From assembly GCF_018449475.1 (NCBI RefSeq), contig NZ_JAHCQH010000017.1, positions 310,001 through 374,000 of the forward strand: DNA of 64,000 nt. The letters are read 5' to 3'. Positions 6,965 to 16,713 of the stretch are shown here, in pieces. The notes under the pieces are model-generated. The model had not been told where the DNA came from. It made no database searches and was given only the letters and a program-made list of their open reading frames with translations. Source of the DNA: Ancylobacter radicis (lineage in GTDB: Bacteria > Pseudomonadota > Alphaproteobacteria > Rhizobiales > Xanthobacteraceae). How positions within the stretch are numbered: position 1 is the first letter of the stretch; each line of letters begins with the position of its first letter. A program made the position numbers and the translations under genes.

Positions 6965-9083
6965 GGACACTGGCTGCAGCGCCTGAAGGCTCCTGCGGCC
7001 CGCGAATGCGAAGGACGACGCTGTCGGAATTTCCCACAGCGTCGATAACGGTCAGGCGGACGAATCCCGTGCCCGCCGGCTGCCAGAACAAGGTGGCCGC
7101 TGTGCCGGCCCCGCCCGCGACGCGCCCGTAAGGGATGCCGTCGACCAGCACCGTCAGCCCGCCGACCCCGCCGCTCACCTTGAGCGGCAATGGCTCGTCG
7201 GCCACGCGCTCCAGGCTCGCCCCGTCGGGCGGGAACGCGATCCTCGGCCCTTCCGCTCTGCTTGAACGCCCCACGCTCCGGCCGAAATGCCGGAGCGGTG
7301 GCGGCAATTGCGCGTTTCGCGCCTCGATCGCCTCGCGCGGCGCGGGTTTGAGCGGGGCCGGCCGCGTCACCAGCCGGGCAAAAGCCTCGAACAGAATGGG
7401 CGCCGCCGCCTCGCGGCCGATCATGCCCGGCACCGGCTGGCCATCCGGCCGCCCGACCCAGACGGCAATGGTGCGCCGGCCGTCGAACCCCACCGCCCAG
7501 GCATCGCGATAGCCATAGGACGTGCCCGTCTTGAAGGCGATGCGCCCGGCACGTTCGTTCTTCGGTGCGGGAGTACCTATCATTGCCTGCGCCAGATACC
7601 AGGCGGCCACCTCGCTGAGCAGCCGCCACCCCTCCCCCCCGGTCACCTCCTCATCGAGCCGGCTGCGCGGGCCATTGGCCAGCCCGCCATTGGCCACGCC
7701 GGCATAAAGCCCGGCCAGCGCCTCCAGATTCATGCCGACACCGCCCAGCCCGACCGCGAGGCCGGGCACCTCGCCGGGGGGCAGATGCAGGCCGAACCCG
7801 GCCGAACCGAGCCGGCTCGCCAGCCGTTGCGGCCCCACCGCCTGCAGCAGCACCACCGCCGGCACGTTCAGCGAGAGCTGCAGCGCCTGCCGCACCGGCA
7901 CCGTGCCCTGATAGTCGCGGTCGAAATTGCGCGGCCGATAGGCGCCGAAGCGCACCGGCCGGTCCTCGATCAGCGTGTCGGGATGGGCGATACCATCCTC
8001 GAAGGCGAGGCCGTAGATGAAGGGCTTCAGCGTCGAGCCGGGCGAGCGTATGGCGCGGGTCAGGTCCACCGCCCCGGCGCGCCCGGCATCGAGCGGATCG
8101 CCGCCGGAAACGCGCGCCAGCACCTCCCCGCTCGCATTGTCGAGCATCACGAAAGCCAGCGACACGTGGGGGCCCAGCGTGCGCAGCCGCTCGCGGGCAA
8201 GTTCCTCCAGCCGCGTCTGCGCGGGGGCGTCGATGGTAATTTGATGCCACAGCAGAGACGGCCGCTCAGTCCGCGCCGTCTGCGCCGCATGGGCGGCCAG
8301 CATGGGCATGGCAAGCCGCCGCGTCGGAATCGGGGCGCGCTGGGCGAAGGCGACCTCGGGGGTATCATAAAACCCCTCCACACCCAGCCGGGCCAGCACC
8401 TGCGCGCGGGCACGCTCGGCGGCGGCGGGGTTGCGGTCCGGCCGGCGGGATTCCGGCGCCTGCGGCAGGGCGACCAGCAGCGCCGCCTCGGCGAGCGTCA
8501 GCCGGCGCGGCTCCTTGCCGAAATAGGCAAGGCTGGCCGCCCGCACACCCTCGATATTGCCGCCGAACGGGGCCAGCGCCAGATAAAGCGTCAGGATCTC
8601 GCGCTTCGACAGGCGCGCTTCCAGCTCGATGGCGCGCCGCATCTGGCGCAGCTTGGCGGCAAGGCTGCGTCCCTCGCGCGGCTCCATCAGCCGGGCCACC
8701 TGCATGGTCAGCGTCGAGCCGCCCGAGACGATCCGTCCCCCCAGCAGCATCTGTCCGGCCGCGCGCAGCAGCGCCAGCGGATCGACGCCGACATGCAGGT
8801 AGAAGCGCCGGTCCTCATAGGCGACGAGCATGTCGAGATAGCGCCGGTCGACCTCGGCCGGGTCGGCGGCGAGCCGCCAGCGGCCGTCCGGCAAGGCGAA
8901 GGGGCGCAACAGCCGCCCTTCCCGGTCCACCACCTCGACCGACGTGGCAAGCGCCGGCACCGGCGGGGCGGCGGCGCGCACGCCGACCACCCAGGCATAG
9001 GTGCCGCCCGCCAGCAGCAGCCCGCCGAGCAGGGCAATGCCTGCCCCGCGCGCCAGGGCCGTACGGGCGGCGCTCAGCCTCAC
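6951..9083 (-). CDS. pbpC: Penicillin-binding protein 1C (bifunctional peptidoglycan synthase)
   Basis: The 710-residue product has an N-terminal membrane anchor (about 10-35). A GT51 transglycosylase domain follows, with catalytic Glu90 in VAYEDRRFY and the GGSTLTMQ motif at 121-128. The transpeptidase domain shows S-T-L-K (nucleophile Ser350), S-L-N at 404-406 and K-T-G-T at 518-521. The short C-terminal region is the PBP1C-type extension. The GTG start at 9083 overlaps the stop of the alpha-2-macroglobulin gene, so the two are co-translated. The same gene pair is known in E. coli (yfhM-pbpC), where the macroglobulin is thought to protect the periplasm when the wall is breached. Confidence 0.95.
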   Translation of the reverse strand: MRLSAARTALARGAGIALLGGLLLAGGTYAWVVGVRAAAPPVPALATSVEVVDREGRLLRPFALPDGRWRLAADPAEVDRRYLDMLVAYEDRRFYLHVGVDPLALLRAAGQMLLGGRIVSGGSTLTMQVARLMEPREGRSLAAKLRQMRRAIELEARLSKREILTLYLALAPFGGNIEGVRAASLAYFGKEPRRLTLAEAALLVALPQAPESRRPDRNPAAAERARAQVLARLGVEGFYDTPEVAFAQRAPIPTRRLAMPMLAAHAAQTARTERPSLLWHQITIDAPAQTRLEELARERLRTLGPHVSLAFVMLDNASGEVLARVSGGDPLDAGRAGAVDLTRAIRSPGSTLKPFIYGLAFEDGIAHPDTLIEDRPVRFGAYRPRNFDRDYQGTVPVRQALQLSLNVPAVVLLQAVGPQRLASRLGSAGFGLHLPPGEVPGLAVGLGGVGMNLEALAGLYAGVANGGLANGPRSRLDEEVTGGEGWRLLSEVAAWYLAQAMIGTPAPKNERAGRIAFKTGTSYGYRDAWAVGFDGRRTIAVWVGRPDGQPVPGMIGREAAAPILFEAFARLVTRPAPLKPAPREAIEARNAQLPPPLRHFGRSVGRSSRAEGPRIAFPPDGASLERVADEPLPLKVSGGVGGLTVLVDGIPYGRVAGGAGTAATLFWQPAGTGFVRLTVIDAVGNSDSVVLRIRGPQEPSGAAASVLSGR

Positions 9084-12000
9084 CGCGCGGCTCCGCTCAC
9101 CTGAACGGTACCCGGCTCGGTGCGGGCATAGCGGCCGGGCCGGTACATGTCCTCGACGATGGCCGGCGGGTGGGCATAGGTTCCGGGCGAGACGGCGCGC
9201 ACGATATAGGCGACGCGCAGCATCTGCGCCTCGTCGCCGGTCTGCGTCAGGTCGAAGGCAGCGGCGAAGAAGGCGTCCCGGAACTCGGCATGGCTCGCCT
9301 CGGTGGTCTCCCCGAGCCAGGCAAGCCCGCCCGTGTCGGCACCGACCGCAAGGCTCGGATTGTCGATCTCGAAGCCGGCCGGCAGATAGTCCACCAGCAG
9401 CACATGGCTCGGCGCCGGCTCGTCCTCGCTCGCCTCCAGCAGCACGACGAGTCGCTGGTTCTGAATTACCTTCGCGGGGTCCGCCGGCGTGCCGTCCAGC
9501 GTGTAGTAGCTGCGAGTGAGCGCGAAACCCGCCGCCGAGGCGGGCTCGGGCGTGACGGGCGGGCCGTCGATGGTGACGGCCACATCCAGCGGGGCGGTGC
9601 CGCGATTGGTCAGCTTGAGCGGGGTGGCAAGCTCCGCCGGGGTAAGCGCGCGCTCATAAATGCCGCTGGTGAGCGTGCCGCCCACCTCGACGGCGATGCC
9701 CCGTCCCTCGCGCGCCGCCCGCGCAGCGAGCAGCAGCCAGGAATCCTCCTGCGTCGAGGTCGGTCCGGCATCGGCATAGGCGCTGGCGAGCCGGGCCCGC
9801 GCGGTGCGCGCGGTGTTGGTGAAGCCCGCCTCGGCAGCGAGCGTCGCCACGCCGGCGGCATCGCGCAGGATCGAGCCGAAATCGGCCCGCCCGGCGGTCA
9901 GCGGCTCCGGCGCCTCGGGAAGCAGTTCCAGCGCCGCGCCGAACACCCGCTCGGCCCGCCCCTTGTCGCCGAGCATGGCGAGCGCCGCGCCGAGCTGGCC
10001 GCGCGCCAGCGGGCTCTCGACCTCCTCCAGCTTGGCATCCGCCACATAGCGCAGATCGCCCAATGGCGCCCGGCCATTGCGGGCCAGCACATAGATCGCA
10101 TAGGCGGTGCCGTCATTGGTGGCGCCATCGCCGGCATAGGCGACGGCGTTGCGCAGCCGGTCGAGCGCCATGGTGAAGGGCCGGTCCGGCACCGCATGGC
10201 CCTTTTCGCGTGCGCGGGTGAGGAAGTCGCTCACATAGGCGTCGAGCCAGAGGTCGTTGCCGCCCGCGCTCCACAGACCGAAGGAACCGTCCGAACCCTG
10301 CCGGGCGATCAGCCGGGCAATGGCGTCGCGAATGGTTTCCGCCGGGTCCTTGAGGCGGAACCGCTCGGCCGTGCCGAAATCGCTGAGATAGAGCAGCGGC
10401 AGAGCGCGGCTGGTGAGCTGTTCGGAGCAGGCGAAGGGGTAGCGGTCGAGCGCGCCGAACAGCGCCGGCACGTCGAGCGCCGGGTCGGGACCGGCGAAGA
10501 CGGTGACGCCGCCCGTGCCGGGCACGAGATCGGCCACCAGGTCGCGACTGAGCGTGATGGACGCGCCGGGGGCGATCGTCTCGACGCTCCGGCGCGAAAT
10601 GGCGGGATAGGCCGGGCGCACATTCAGCCGGTAGTCGCGGGTAATCGCGAGGCCGCCGGGGCCGGAAAGCCGCAGCGAGAGCCGGGCCTCGCCAATGCCG
10701 ATGCCGTTGAGCTGGACGTTGAAGACCTGCCGCGCGCCCTTGGCGAGCGGGATGGTCCTGGGCGCACTTGGCACCGCGATGGGGCCTTCCGTCACCACGT
10801 CGAGCGCATAATCGCCGGTCTCGCCATCGACATTGGCCAGCGCCAGATTCAGCGTCGAGCGGTCGCCGCTGGCGAGAAAGCGCGGCAGCGTCGCCGTGAG
10901 AACGACCGGATCGCGGATGGTCACATCGGCCGAGGCATGGCCGACGGCGGCGGCGGACCACGCCACCGCCATCAGCCGGCCGGTGCCGTCAAAGGGCGGA
11001 ATGGCGAAGTCGAGGGTGCCGCGCCCGTCCGCGTCCAGCTTCACCGGACCGGAGAACAGGGCGAGCGGCGGCTGCGTCGGCGGCTCGGCTTGAAGGCCCG
11101 CATCCATCGCGTCGCCGCCGGAACGCAGGCGTCCGCGCGCGCCGAGCATGCCGTCGATCAACTGGCCGTAGAAGTCGCGCACCTCGGTGCCGAGCGCCCG
11201 CTGGCCGAGATAGAAGCCATCCGGGTCCGGCGTCTCGAAGCGGGTCAGGTTGAGAATGCCGACATCGACCAGCGCCAGCGTGACGAAGGCCTCGCCCTTG
11301 CCCGCACCGGCAACGGTGACCGGCACGGACACCGTCGTCTCCGGCCGCACCAGCGCGGGCGCATCGAGCTTCACTTCCAGCCGGCGCGCGGACTGGTCGA
11401 CGCCGAACCAGGCGAGGCCGATGGCGCGGCCGGGATTGCGGCCGGCCGCCACATCAAGAGGACGGTGCAGGAAGGCGAGCGCATAGGCGCCCGGCCCCCA
11501 CGTCGCCGCCACGGGGAATTCCACCGCGCTGTCGCCGGCTTTCACATCGAGCGTCTGGCTCGCCAGCACGCCATCGCCGACGATCAGCACAGTGGCCGAA
11601 CCGTCATGGCGGCTGGTGAGATTCACCTTCAGCGTCTCGCCGGCGGCATATTGCTTCTTGTCGAGGCTGACCTCCAGCCGGTCCGGCGCGTCGGCGGTCG
11701 CCCCGCCGCCCCAGCCGGCCTCGAAGGGCACGGCGGTGACGAGGCTGCCTTCGCTCACTTCCAGCCGGTAGCGGCCCCAGCCGACCGGCACGTCGAGCCG
11801 CGCCGGGGTGCTGGTGCCGAGGTCGAGCTTGCCATCAGCCACCTTGGCAACTGATTCGACCGGCTCGAAATCCCAGGAACTGCCGAGCCGGTACCATTGA
11901 TAGCGCGTCTCGATCCGGTAGAGCGCCCATTGCGCGCCGGCGCGGGCGATCGCGGCGCCGGCGGCATTGAAGGCCTGCACCTCGAAGCCGGCGCTGGCGT

Positions 12001-14413
12001 TCTCGCCCGGCCCGCTCGGCCCGAACAGCGGCTTCACGCCGATGGCGGCCGGCGCGGGCTCCACCGGAAGCACCAGCGAACGGCGCACCGCGCGTCCCCC
12101 GCCCTCGTCGAGGCTGACGAAGATCTCCGCCTCCAGCGGCCGCGCGGTCGGCGCCAGCGCCGGCAGCACGGCGGAAAGGCTGGCCTTGCCGCCGGCATCG
12201 GTGACGGCAAGGTCCGGCAAAGCGGAACGCTCCGGGGCGAACCCGTCATCGGGGCGGCCGAAGCGCCAGCCCGGCAGGCTTGGGCGCTCCTTGGCGATGC
12301 GCACCTCGATCTCGCCGCTGATGTCGAGCCCGGCGGCGGGCGGGCCGAACAGCCAGCGGCCATCGGCGTTCACCGTCACCGGCGCCTTCGGGGTGATGCG
12401 GGTCGCGGTGGTGGACAGATCGAGCGCGAGGCGCTCGGGGACATAATCCTCCAGCAGGAAGGTGGTCTCGCCCACCGGCGCGCCGCGCGGATCGACATAG
12501 GCCTCGATCCGCCACACGCCGGTCATCGCCCCGCCCATCAGCGGGAAGCCGACCGCGCGCCCACCCGCGCCCTCGTCCGGCGCCTGAATGCGGCGCTCCT
12601 CGACACCATCCGGCCGCTTCAGCATCAGCGTCAGCGGCACGCCGGCCACGGCCTCCACCTGCGGGCTGCGCAGCAGGGCGGTGACATGGACCTCCTCGCC
12701 GGAACGATAGACGCCGCGCTCGGTGGTGACGAAGGCGTCCATCTTGTCCGGCGCCGCCCGCCCGCCGACACCGCGGTCGGTCAGGTCGAAGGCCTGATCC
12801 TCCAGCGACAGGAAGGCATAGTCGCCCTCCGTGGCGCGGGCGACGATCACCGCCGGCGCGAAACCGTCCGTGCCGCGCATCACGCCCGGATCGAAAGAGG
12901 CCGCACCCGTGGCATCGGTCTTCGCCGTAGCCAGCACCTCGTTGGACTTGGCGAGCAGGCGCAGTTCCACATCGGCCAGCGGCTGCGCGCTGCCGAGACC
13001 GCGCACCATCACCGTCAGCCCGGTCGAGCCCGACAGGGCGGTCATGCCGAGGTCGGAGACGACGAACCACTGGGTCGCCCGCGCGCTCCACTCGTCCGTG
13101 GGATCGGCGGCATCGCCGGCCGGGCGGGCGGTGAGCACATAGACGCCGGGTGCGAGCGTGCCGACCGCTTCGTCGACCGGGAAGGAGGTGGTTACGTCCT
13201 CGTTCAGCGGCGAAGCCGTCTCCAGCTCGCCCTTGAACACCGCCTCGGCCTGGCCGGACTTCAGCCGCTCCAGATCGAAGCCCCCGAGGTTAGCCCGGAA
13301 TTCGCCGTCGATGGCGGTGGGAATGAGGCTGCGGTCGCCGATGCGGTACAGCTCGACGCCGACCCGCGAGGTGTTCACGCTCACAAGCGGAATGCCGCGC
13401 GGGCCACTGCGCGGCAGCACATAGTTGCGGCCGGTGAAGCGCACGCCGGCTTTGCGATCGCGCACATAGATGGTGAGGTCGGCCGTCGCGGCCAGCGGCT
13501 CGGCGGCGACGCTGGAGGGCAGCCCTCGGCGCAGGCCGACATCATAGCTCTCGCCATGCGCCAGCCCCTCGACGCAGAGCTGGCTCCCCTCGGAGGTGAC
13601 GGCAGGCTTGTCGACCGCCCCTTGCGGCCCCTTCAGCGTGACATAGGCGGCATAGTCCGTGCCCTTGACCAACGGCTCGGAGAACTGGACGCAGATGCGC
13701 GGGTTCGCCGCGTCCGAATCGACGCTGTAGTCGAGCATGCGGAAGCCGCGCTCGGCGCGCAGCTTGTCATAGAAGGCCCGCTGGTCCGGCACGTCGACAT
13801 AGGTGAGCGCGAGGCTCAGCGTGTCGAGCGCGGCCCGCCAGAGCGAGCGGCGGTCATAGAGATGGCCGATGGCGAACAGCGCATCCGCCTGCTGCACGCG
13901 CGTGGTGGCGTTGCGATAGGCGAGAAAGGCCGCGCCCTGCGCGCGATCGAGGAAGATGTCCGGGCTCTCATCGTCGTTCGGCTTGATGCGGGCGAGGGCA
14001 CGGGAAAGCCGCATCCACGCTCCGGCATCGGTGCCGGCTGCATGGGCGAGCTGGCCATAAATCTCGGCGGCGGTGCGTGCATCGCCGCCCGCAAGCGCGG
14101 CGTCGGCGTCCTTGCGGAGCTGCACGGCGGACTTCGGCAGAGGGCCGCGTTCCCGGCCCAGCAGCGCCTGAAGCCGGCGCGCGGCCTCCACCAGGTCGGG
14201 CCGCGCGAAGGTTTTTGGCAGCGCGTCCTGCGCGGCAGCGGCCGCCTGGACCGCCGATGGTTTGGCTGTACCGGCCTGGGTTGCAGCCGGCTTGGCCGCC
14301 GGTTTCGGCGTGGGCGACTGCGAAAAAGCCGGTGCGAGCAGCACCGCGAAAGTCAGCGCGGACGCCGCAAGTCCACGCCCCACAAGCGAAAAAGCCGACA
14401 ACACACCGGACAT
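9080..14413 (-). CDS. Bacterial alpha-2-macroglobulin family protein
   Basis: This 1777-residue periplasmic protease-trap protein starts at ATG 14413, with GAGGTGG upstream. A Sec signal (LAASALTFAVLLAPAFSQS) is followed by an Ala/Pro/Lys-rich linker, an N-terminal extension, a series of MG domains, the YPFACSEQL thioester motif (Cys1329, Gln1332) and the alpha-helical TED domain. The Cys-x-Glu-Gln arrangement means the reactive thioester can form. Unlike the E. coli lipoprotein form, no lipobox cysteine is present near the signal end, so this copy is probably soluble or held otherwise. It is the first gene of the operon with pbpC. An in-frame ATG 13 codons earlier (14452) lacks a ribosome site. 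Confidence 0.93.
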   Translation of the reverse strand: MSGVLSAFSLVGRGLAASALTFAVLLAPAFSQSPTPKPAAKPAATQAGTAKPSAVQAAAAAQDALPKTFARPDLVEAARRLQALLGRERGPLPKSAVQLRKDADAALAGGDARTAAEIYGQLAHAAGTDAGAWMRLSRALARIKPNDDESPDIFLDRAQGAAFLAYRNATTRVQQADALFAIGHLYDRRSLWRAALDTLSLALTYVDVPDQRAFYDKLRAERGFRMLDYSVDSDAANPRICVQFSEPLVKGTDYAAYVTLKGPQGAVDKPAVTSEGSQLCVEGLAHGESYDVGLRRGLPSSVAAEPLAATADLTIYVRDRKAGVRFTGRNYVLPRSGPRGIPLVSVNTSRVGVELYRIGDRSLIPTAIDGEFRANLGGFDLERLKSGQAEAVFKGELETASPLNEDVTTSFPVDEAVGTLAPGVYVLTARPAGDAADPTDEWSARATQWFVVSDLGMTALSGSTGLTVMVRGLGSAQPLADVELRLLAKSNEVLATAKTDATGAASFDPGVMRGTDGFAPAVIVARATEGDYAFLSLEDQAFDLTDRGVGGRAAPDKMDAFVTTERGVYRSGEEVHVTALLRSPQVEAVAGVPLTLMLKRPDGVEERRIQAPDEGAGGRAVGFPLMGGAMTGVWRIEAYVDPRGAPVGETTFLLEDYVPERLALDLSTTATRITPKAPVTVNADGRWLFGPPAAGLDISGEIEVRIAKERPSLPGWRFGRPDDGFAPERSALPDLAVTDAGGKASLSAVLPALAPTARPLEAEIFVSLDEGGGRAVRRSLVLPVEPAPAAIGVKPLFGPSGPGENASAGFEVQAFNAAGAAIARAGAQWALYRIETRYQWYRLGSSWDFEPVESVAKVADGKLDLGTSTPARLDVPVGWGRYRLEVSEGSLVTAVPFEAGWGGGATADAPDRLEVSLDKKQYAAGETLKVNLTSRHDGSATVLIVGDGVLASQTLDVKAGDSAVEFPVAATWGPGAYALAFLHRPLDVAAGRNPGRAIGLAWFGVDQSARRLEVKLDAPALVRPETTVSVPVTVAGAGKGEAFVTLALVDVGILNLTRFETPDPDGFYLGQRALGTEVRDFYGQLIDGMLGARGRLRSGGDAMDAGLQAEPPTQPPLALFSGPVKLDADGRGTLDFAIPPFDGTGRLMAVAWSAAAVGHASADVTIRDPVVLTATLPRFLASGDRSTLNLALANVDGETGDYALDVVTEGPIAVPSAPRTIPLAKGARQVFNVQLNGIGIGEARLSLRLSGPGGLAITRDYRLNVRPAYPAISRRSVETIAPGASITLSRDLVADLVPGTGGVTVFAGPDPALDVPALFGALDRYPFACSEQLTSRALPLLYLSDFGTAERFRLKDPAETIRDAIARLIARQGSDGSFGLWSAGGNDLWLDAYVSDFLTRAREKGHAVPDRPFTMALDRLRNAVAYAGDGATNDGTAYAIYVLARNGRAPLGDLRYVADAKLEEVESPLARGQLGAALAMLGDKGRAERVFGAALELLPEAPEPLTAGRADFGSILRDAAGVATLAAEAGFTNTARTARARLASAYADAGPTSTQEDSWLLLAARAAREGRGIAVEVGGTLTSGIYERALTPAELATPLKLTNRGTAPLDVAVTIDGPPVTPEPASAAGFALTRSYYTLDGTPADPAKVIQNQRLVVLLEASEDEPAPSHVLLVDYLPAGFEIDNPSLAVGADTGGLAWLGETTEASHAEFRDAFFAAAFDLTQTGDEAQMLRVAYIVRAVSPGTYAHPPAIVEDMYRPGRYARTEPGTVQVSGAAR

Positions 14414-14668
14414 GGCACCACCTCGAACGTCCCGCCGCGCGGGTGACGTCACGATAGGACGGAATCGGCGTCCGGGCCATGACGGAACGTCGCCGGCATC
14501 GGCGCGGATGTCACACAGCCGAGGATTGCCGCGCCGGCGCCATTGAATAGCCGTCCACGCTTAGGTATACGGGCCGTCATCCATTTGGGGGCCTGCCGTC
14601 ACAGCCGTGCCGGGAGACGCTCCGATTCACCCGTGGCCGGACGCGGCCGCTGAGACCAGAGGCATTCC

Positions 14669-14950
14669 ATGTCGACCACGTTCGAGACCGTCGCCAACAT
14701 CATCGCCGAGACGTGCGACATCCCGCGCGAGAACATCACGCCCGAGAGCCACGCCATCGACGATCTCGGCATCGACAGCCTGGACTTCCTCGACATCGCC
14801 TTCGCCATCGACAAGGCGTTCGGCATCAAGCTCCCGCTCGAGAGCTGGACGCAGGAAGTCAACGAAGGCAAGGCGACCACCGAGCAGTATTTCGTGCTCA
14901 AGAACCTGTGCGCGCGGATCGACGAACTGATCGCCGCCAAGACGGCCTGA
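14669..14950 (+). CDS. acpXL: Acyl carrier protein AcpXL
   Basis: This 93-residue dedicated carrier holds the very-long-chain (C26-C28) hydroxy fatty acid destined for lipid A. The phosphopantetheine serine is Ser37 in GIDSLDFLD. It is longer than the housekeeping AcpP (about 78 residues) and carries the [16 protein letters not shown] segment characteristic of AcpXL. It is the first gene of a plus-strand operon that continues to lpxXL at 20815. The promoter must lie in the 255-bp gap from 14414, shared divergently with the macroglobulin operon. Confidence 0.95.
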   Translation: MSTTFETVANIIAETCDIPRENITPESHAIDDLGIDSLDFLDIAFAIDKAFGIKLPLESWTQEVNEGKATTEQYFVLKNLCARIDELIAAKTA

Positions 14951-14984
14951 TGCAAGCGACGCGACGTACGGGCAGGACGGTGTA

Positions 14985-15497
14985 ATGCGGCTCGAATATT
15001 TCCAGATGATCGACAAGGTGCTGACCCTCGACCTCGAGGCCCGCACCCTGAAGACCGCGAATATCGTGCCGGATGAGAGCCCGATCTTCGAAGGCCACTT
15101 TCCGGGGCACCCCCTGCTCCCGGGCGTGCTGCTGTTCGAGATCATGGCCCAGAGCTGCGGCATGCTGCTGCTGCGCCTGCACAATTACGACCGCATGGCC
15201 TTCCTCGCCTCCGTCGACAAGGGCAAGCTGCGCACCTTCGTCACGCCCGGCCAGGTCATCGAGGTCGATGCCCGCATGGAGCATGACGGTTCGGGTTATG
15301 CCCGCCTCAAGGCCGAAGGCCGCGTCGAGGGCAAGCTCGTCTGCAATGCCGACATCACGCTGAAGACCATGCCGTTCCCGGCTCCGGAGCTGCGCGGTTA
15401 CCTTCTTTCTACAGCCGAGCGCATCGGCATGCCGATGGAGCCGCCGGCCGTAGCCGGCGCCGCCTCGGCGTGCTCAGGAACTCTCTCGCATGTCTGA
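14985..15497 (+). CDS. fabZXL: 3-hydroxyacyl-ACP dehydratase (FabZ-type) of the VLCFA operon
   Basis: This hot-dog-fold dehydratase supplies the dehydration step of elongation on AcpXL. It has 170 residues. The FabZ signature EGHFPGHPLLPG is present with catalytic His38, and Glu52 follows in FEIMAQ. This 14-residue spacing matches the E. coli FabZ pair. The C-terminus is extended by about 20 Ala-rich residues compared with FabZ. Its end overlaps the next gene by 8 bp, consistent with an operon. Confidence 0.92.
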   Translation: MRLEYFQMIDKVLTLDLEARTLKTANIVPDESPIFEGHFPGHPLLPGVLLFEIMAQSCGMLLLRLHNYDRMAFLASVDKGKLRTFVTPGQVIEVDARMEHDGSGYARLKAEGRVEGKLVCNADITLKTMPFPAPELRGYLLSTAERIGMPMEPPAVAGAASACSGTLSHV

Positions 15498-16674
15498 TCG
15501 TCGCGACGTCTGGATCACCGGCATCGGGCTTGTCTCGTCGCTCGGTGAGGGGCTGGAAGCGCATTGGGAAGCCTTGTCATCCGCCCCCAAGCCGGTGGCC
15601 GACGAGACCAGCTTTGCGCCCTATGTGGTGCATCCGCTGTCCAAGGTGGATTTCGACAAGCAGATCCCGAAGAAGGGCGACCAGCGCCAGATGGAGCCCT
15701 GGCAGCGGATCGGCACCTATGCCGCCGGTCTGGCCCTGGCCTCCGCCGGCCTCGCCGGCAACAAGGACATTCTCTCCACCACCGACATGGTGGTGGCGGC
15801 GGGCGGCGGCGAGCGTGACCAGTCGGTCGACGGCGCAATCCTCACCGATATCGAGAAGCAGCCGAACCCGGACGTGTTCCTGACCGAGCAGCTCCAGTCG
15901 AACCTGCGCCCGACGCTGTTCCTGGCCCAGCTCTCCAACCTGCTCGCCGGCAACATCTCCATCGTCCACGGCGTCACCGGCTCCTCGCGCACCTTCATGG
16001 GCGAGGAAAGCTCGGGAACCGACGCGGTGCGCATCGGCTGGTCGCGCATAACCGCGGGCACCAGCGAGATCGCGCTGGTGGGCGGCGCCTACAATGCCGA
16101 GCGGCGCGACATGCTGCTGCTGTTCGCCCTCAAGCGTCTCGCCATGCACGCGCCCTGGGCGCCGGTACTGGCCGACCCCAAGGGCGTGCCGACCGGCTCG
16201 GCCGGCGCCTTTCTGGTGCTGGAATCGCCCGAGCACGCCACGGCGCGCGGCGTGAAGCCGATCGCCAAGCTCTCCGGCGTCTGGTCCGAGCGCGCCCGCC
16301 GCGCCGAGCCCGGCGCGGTCGAGGCGGTGCTGGAAGCCCTCGTCAACCAGGCGAAGGGCGATGACAGCACGGGCACGGCCATCCTTTCCGCCGCCTCGGG
16401 CGCACCCGAACCCACGCAGGCCGAAGTCGCCGTGCTGGCCCGCAGCGGACTGCCGGTGCGTTCGGTGACGGACCGCGTCGGGCACGCGCTCGAAGCACAG
16501 ATGCCGGTAGCCCTCGCACTGGCGACCCTTGCGGTTTCGGAAGGGCAGCTCTACGCCCCGCTCACGGGTGAGACGCTGGAAAAGCCTTTCGATGGCCCGC
16601 TATCCCGTGCCATCGTTACCGCGGTGGGGCATTGGCGTGGGGAAGGCGTGGCGCTCGTCGAGCGCGTCGACTGA
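15490..16674 (+). CDS. fabF2XL: Beta-ketoacyl-ACP synthase-like protein lacking the active-site cysteine
   Basis: The 394-residue thiolase-fold protein has an N-terminal VWITGIGLVSSLG strand typical of FabF. Aligning its GVTGSSRTFMGEESSG segment with the FabF nucleophile motif puts Glu173 where the catalytic cysteine should be. The conserved A-H-G-T-x-T histidine motif cannot be found. Only the later G-H pair (DRVGHALEA) survives, with Thr in place of the preceding Lys. By position in the acpXL locus this is fabF2XL. I infer a non-condensing partner or chain-length subunit for the following FabF, by analogy with the chain-length factor of type II polyketide synthases. A decarboxylase (KSQ-like) role is the alternative. 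Confidence 0.88.
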   Translation: MSDRRDVWITGIGLVSSLGEGLEAHWEALSSAPKPVADETSFAPYVVHPLSKVDFDKQIPKKGDQRQMEPWQRIGTYAAGLALASAGLAGNKDILSTTDMVVAAGGGERDQSVDGAILTDIEKQPNPDVFLTEQLQSNLRPTLFLAQLSNLLAGNISIVHGVTGSSRTFMGEESSGTDAVRIGWSRITAGTSEIALVGGAYNAERRDMLLLFALKRLAMHAPWAPVLADPKGVPTGSAGAFLVLESPEHATARGVKPIAKLSGVWSERARRAEPGAVEAVLEALVNQAKGDDSTGTAILSAASGAPEPTQAEVAVLARSGLPVRSVTDRVGHALEAQMPVALALATLAVSEGQLYAPLTGETLEKPFDGPLSRAIVTAVGHWRGEGVALVERVD

Positions 16675-16713
16675 TCCCCATTTGCGGAAGCTGAGGCTTC
16701 GCAGGAGCAGAAT

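Noticed and set aside
9170..14446. Very long open frames on the plus strand opposite the macroglobulin gene
   Set aside because: They are antisense shadows caused by high third-position GC. Their products are Arg/Gly/His/Gln-rich with no domains, and the minus strand encodes a complete recognisable protein.
14443..14452. GTGACGTCAC palindrome upstream of the macroglobulin gene
   Set aside because: It is only 10 bp, which is expected by chance in GC-rich DNA of this length.
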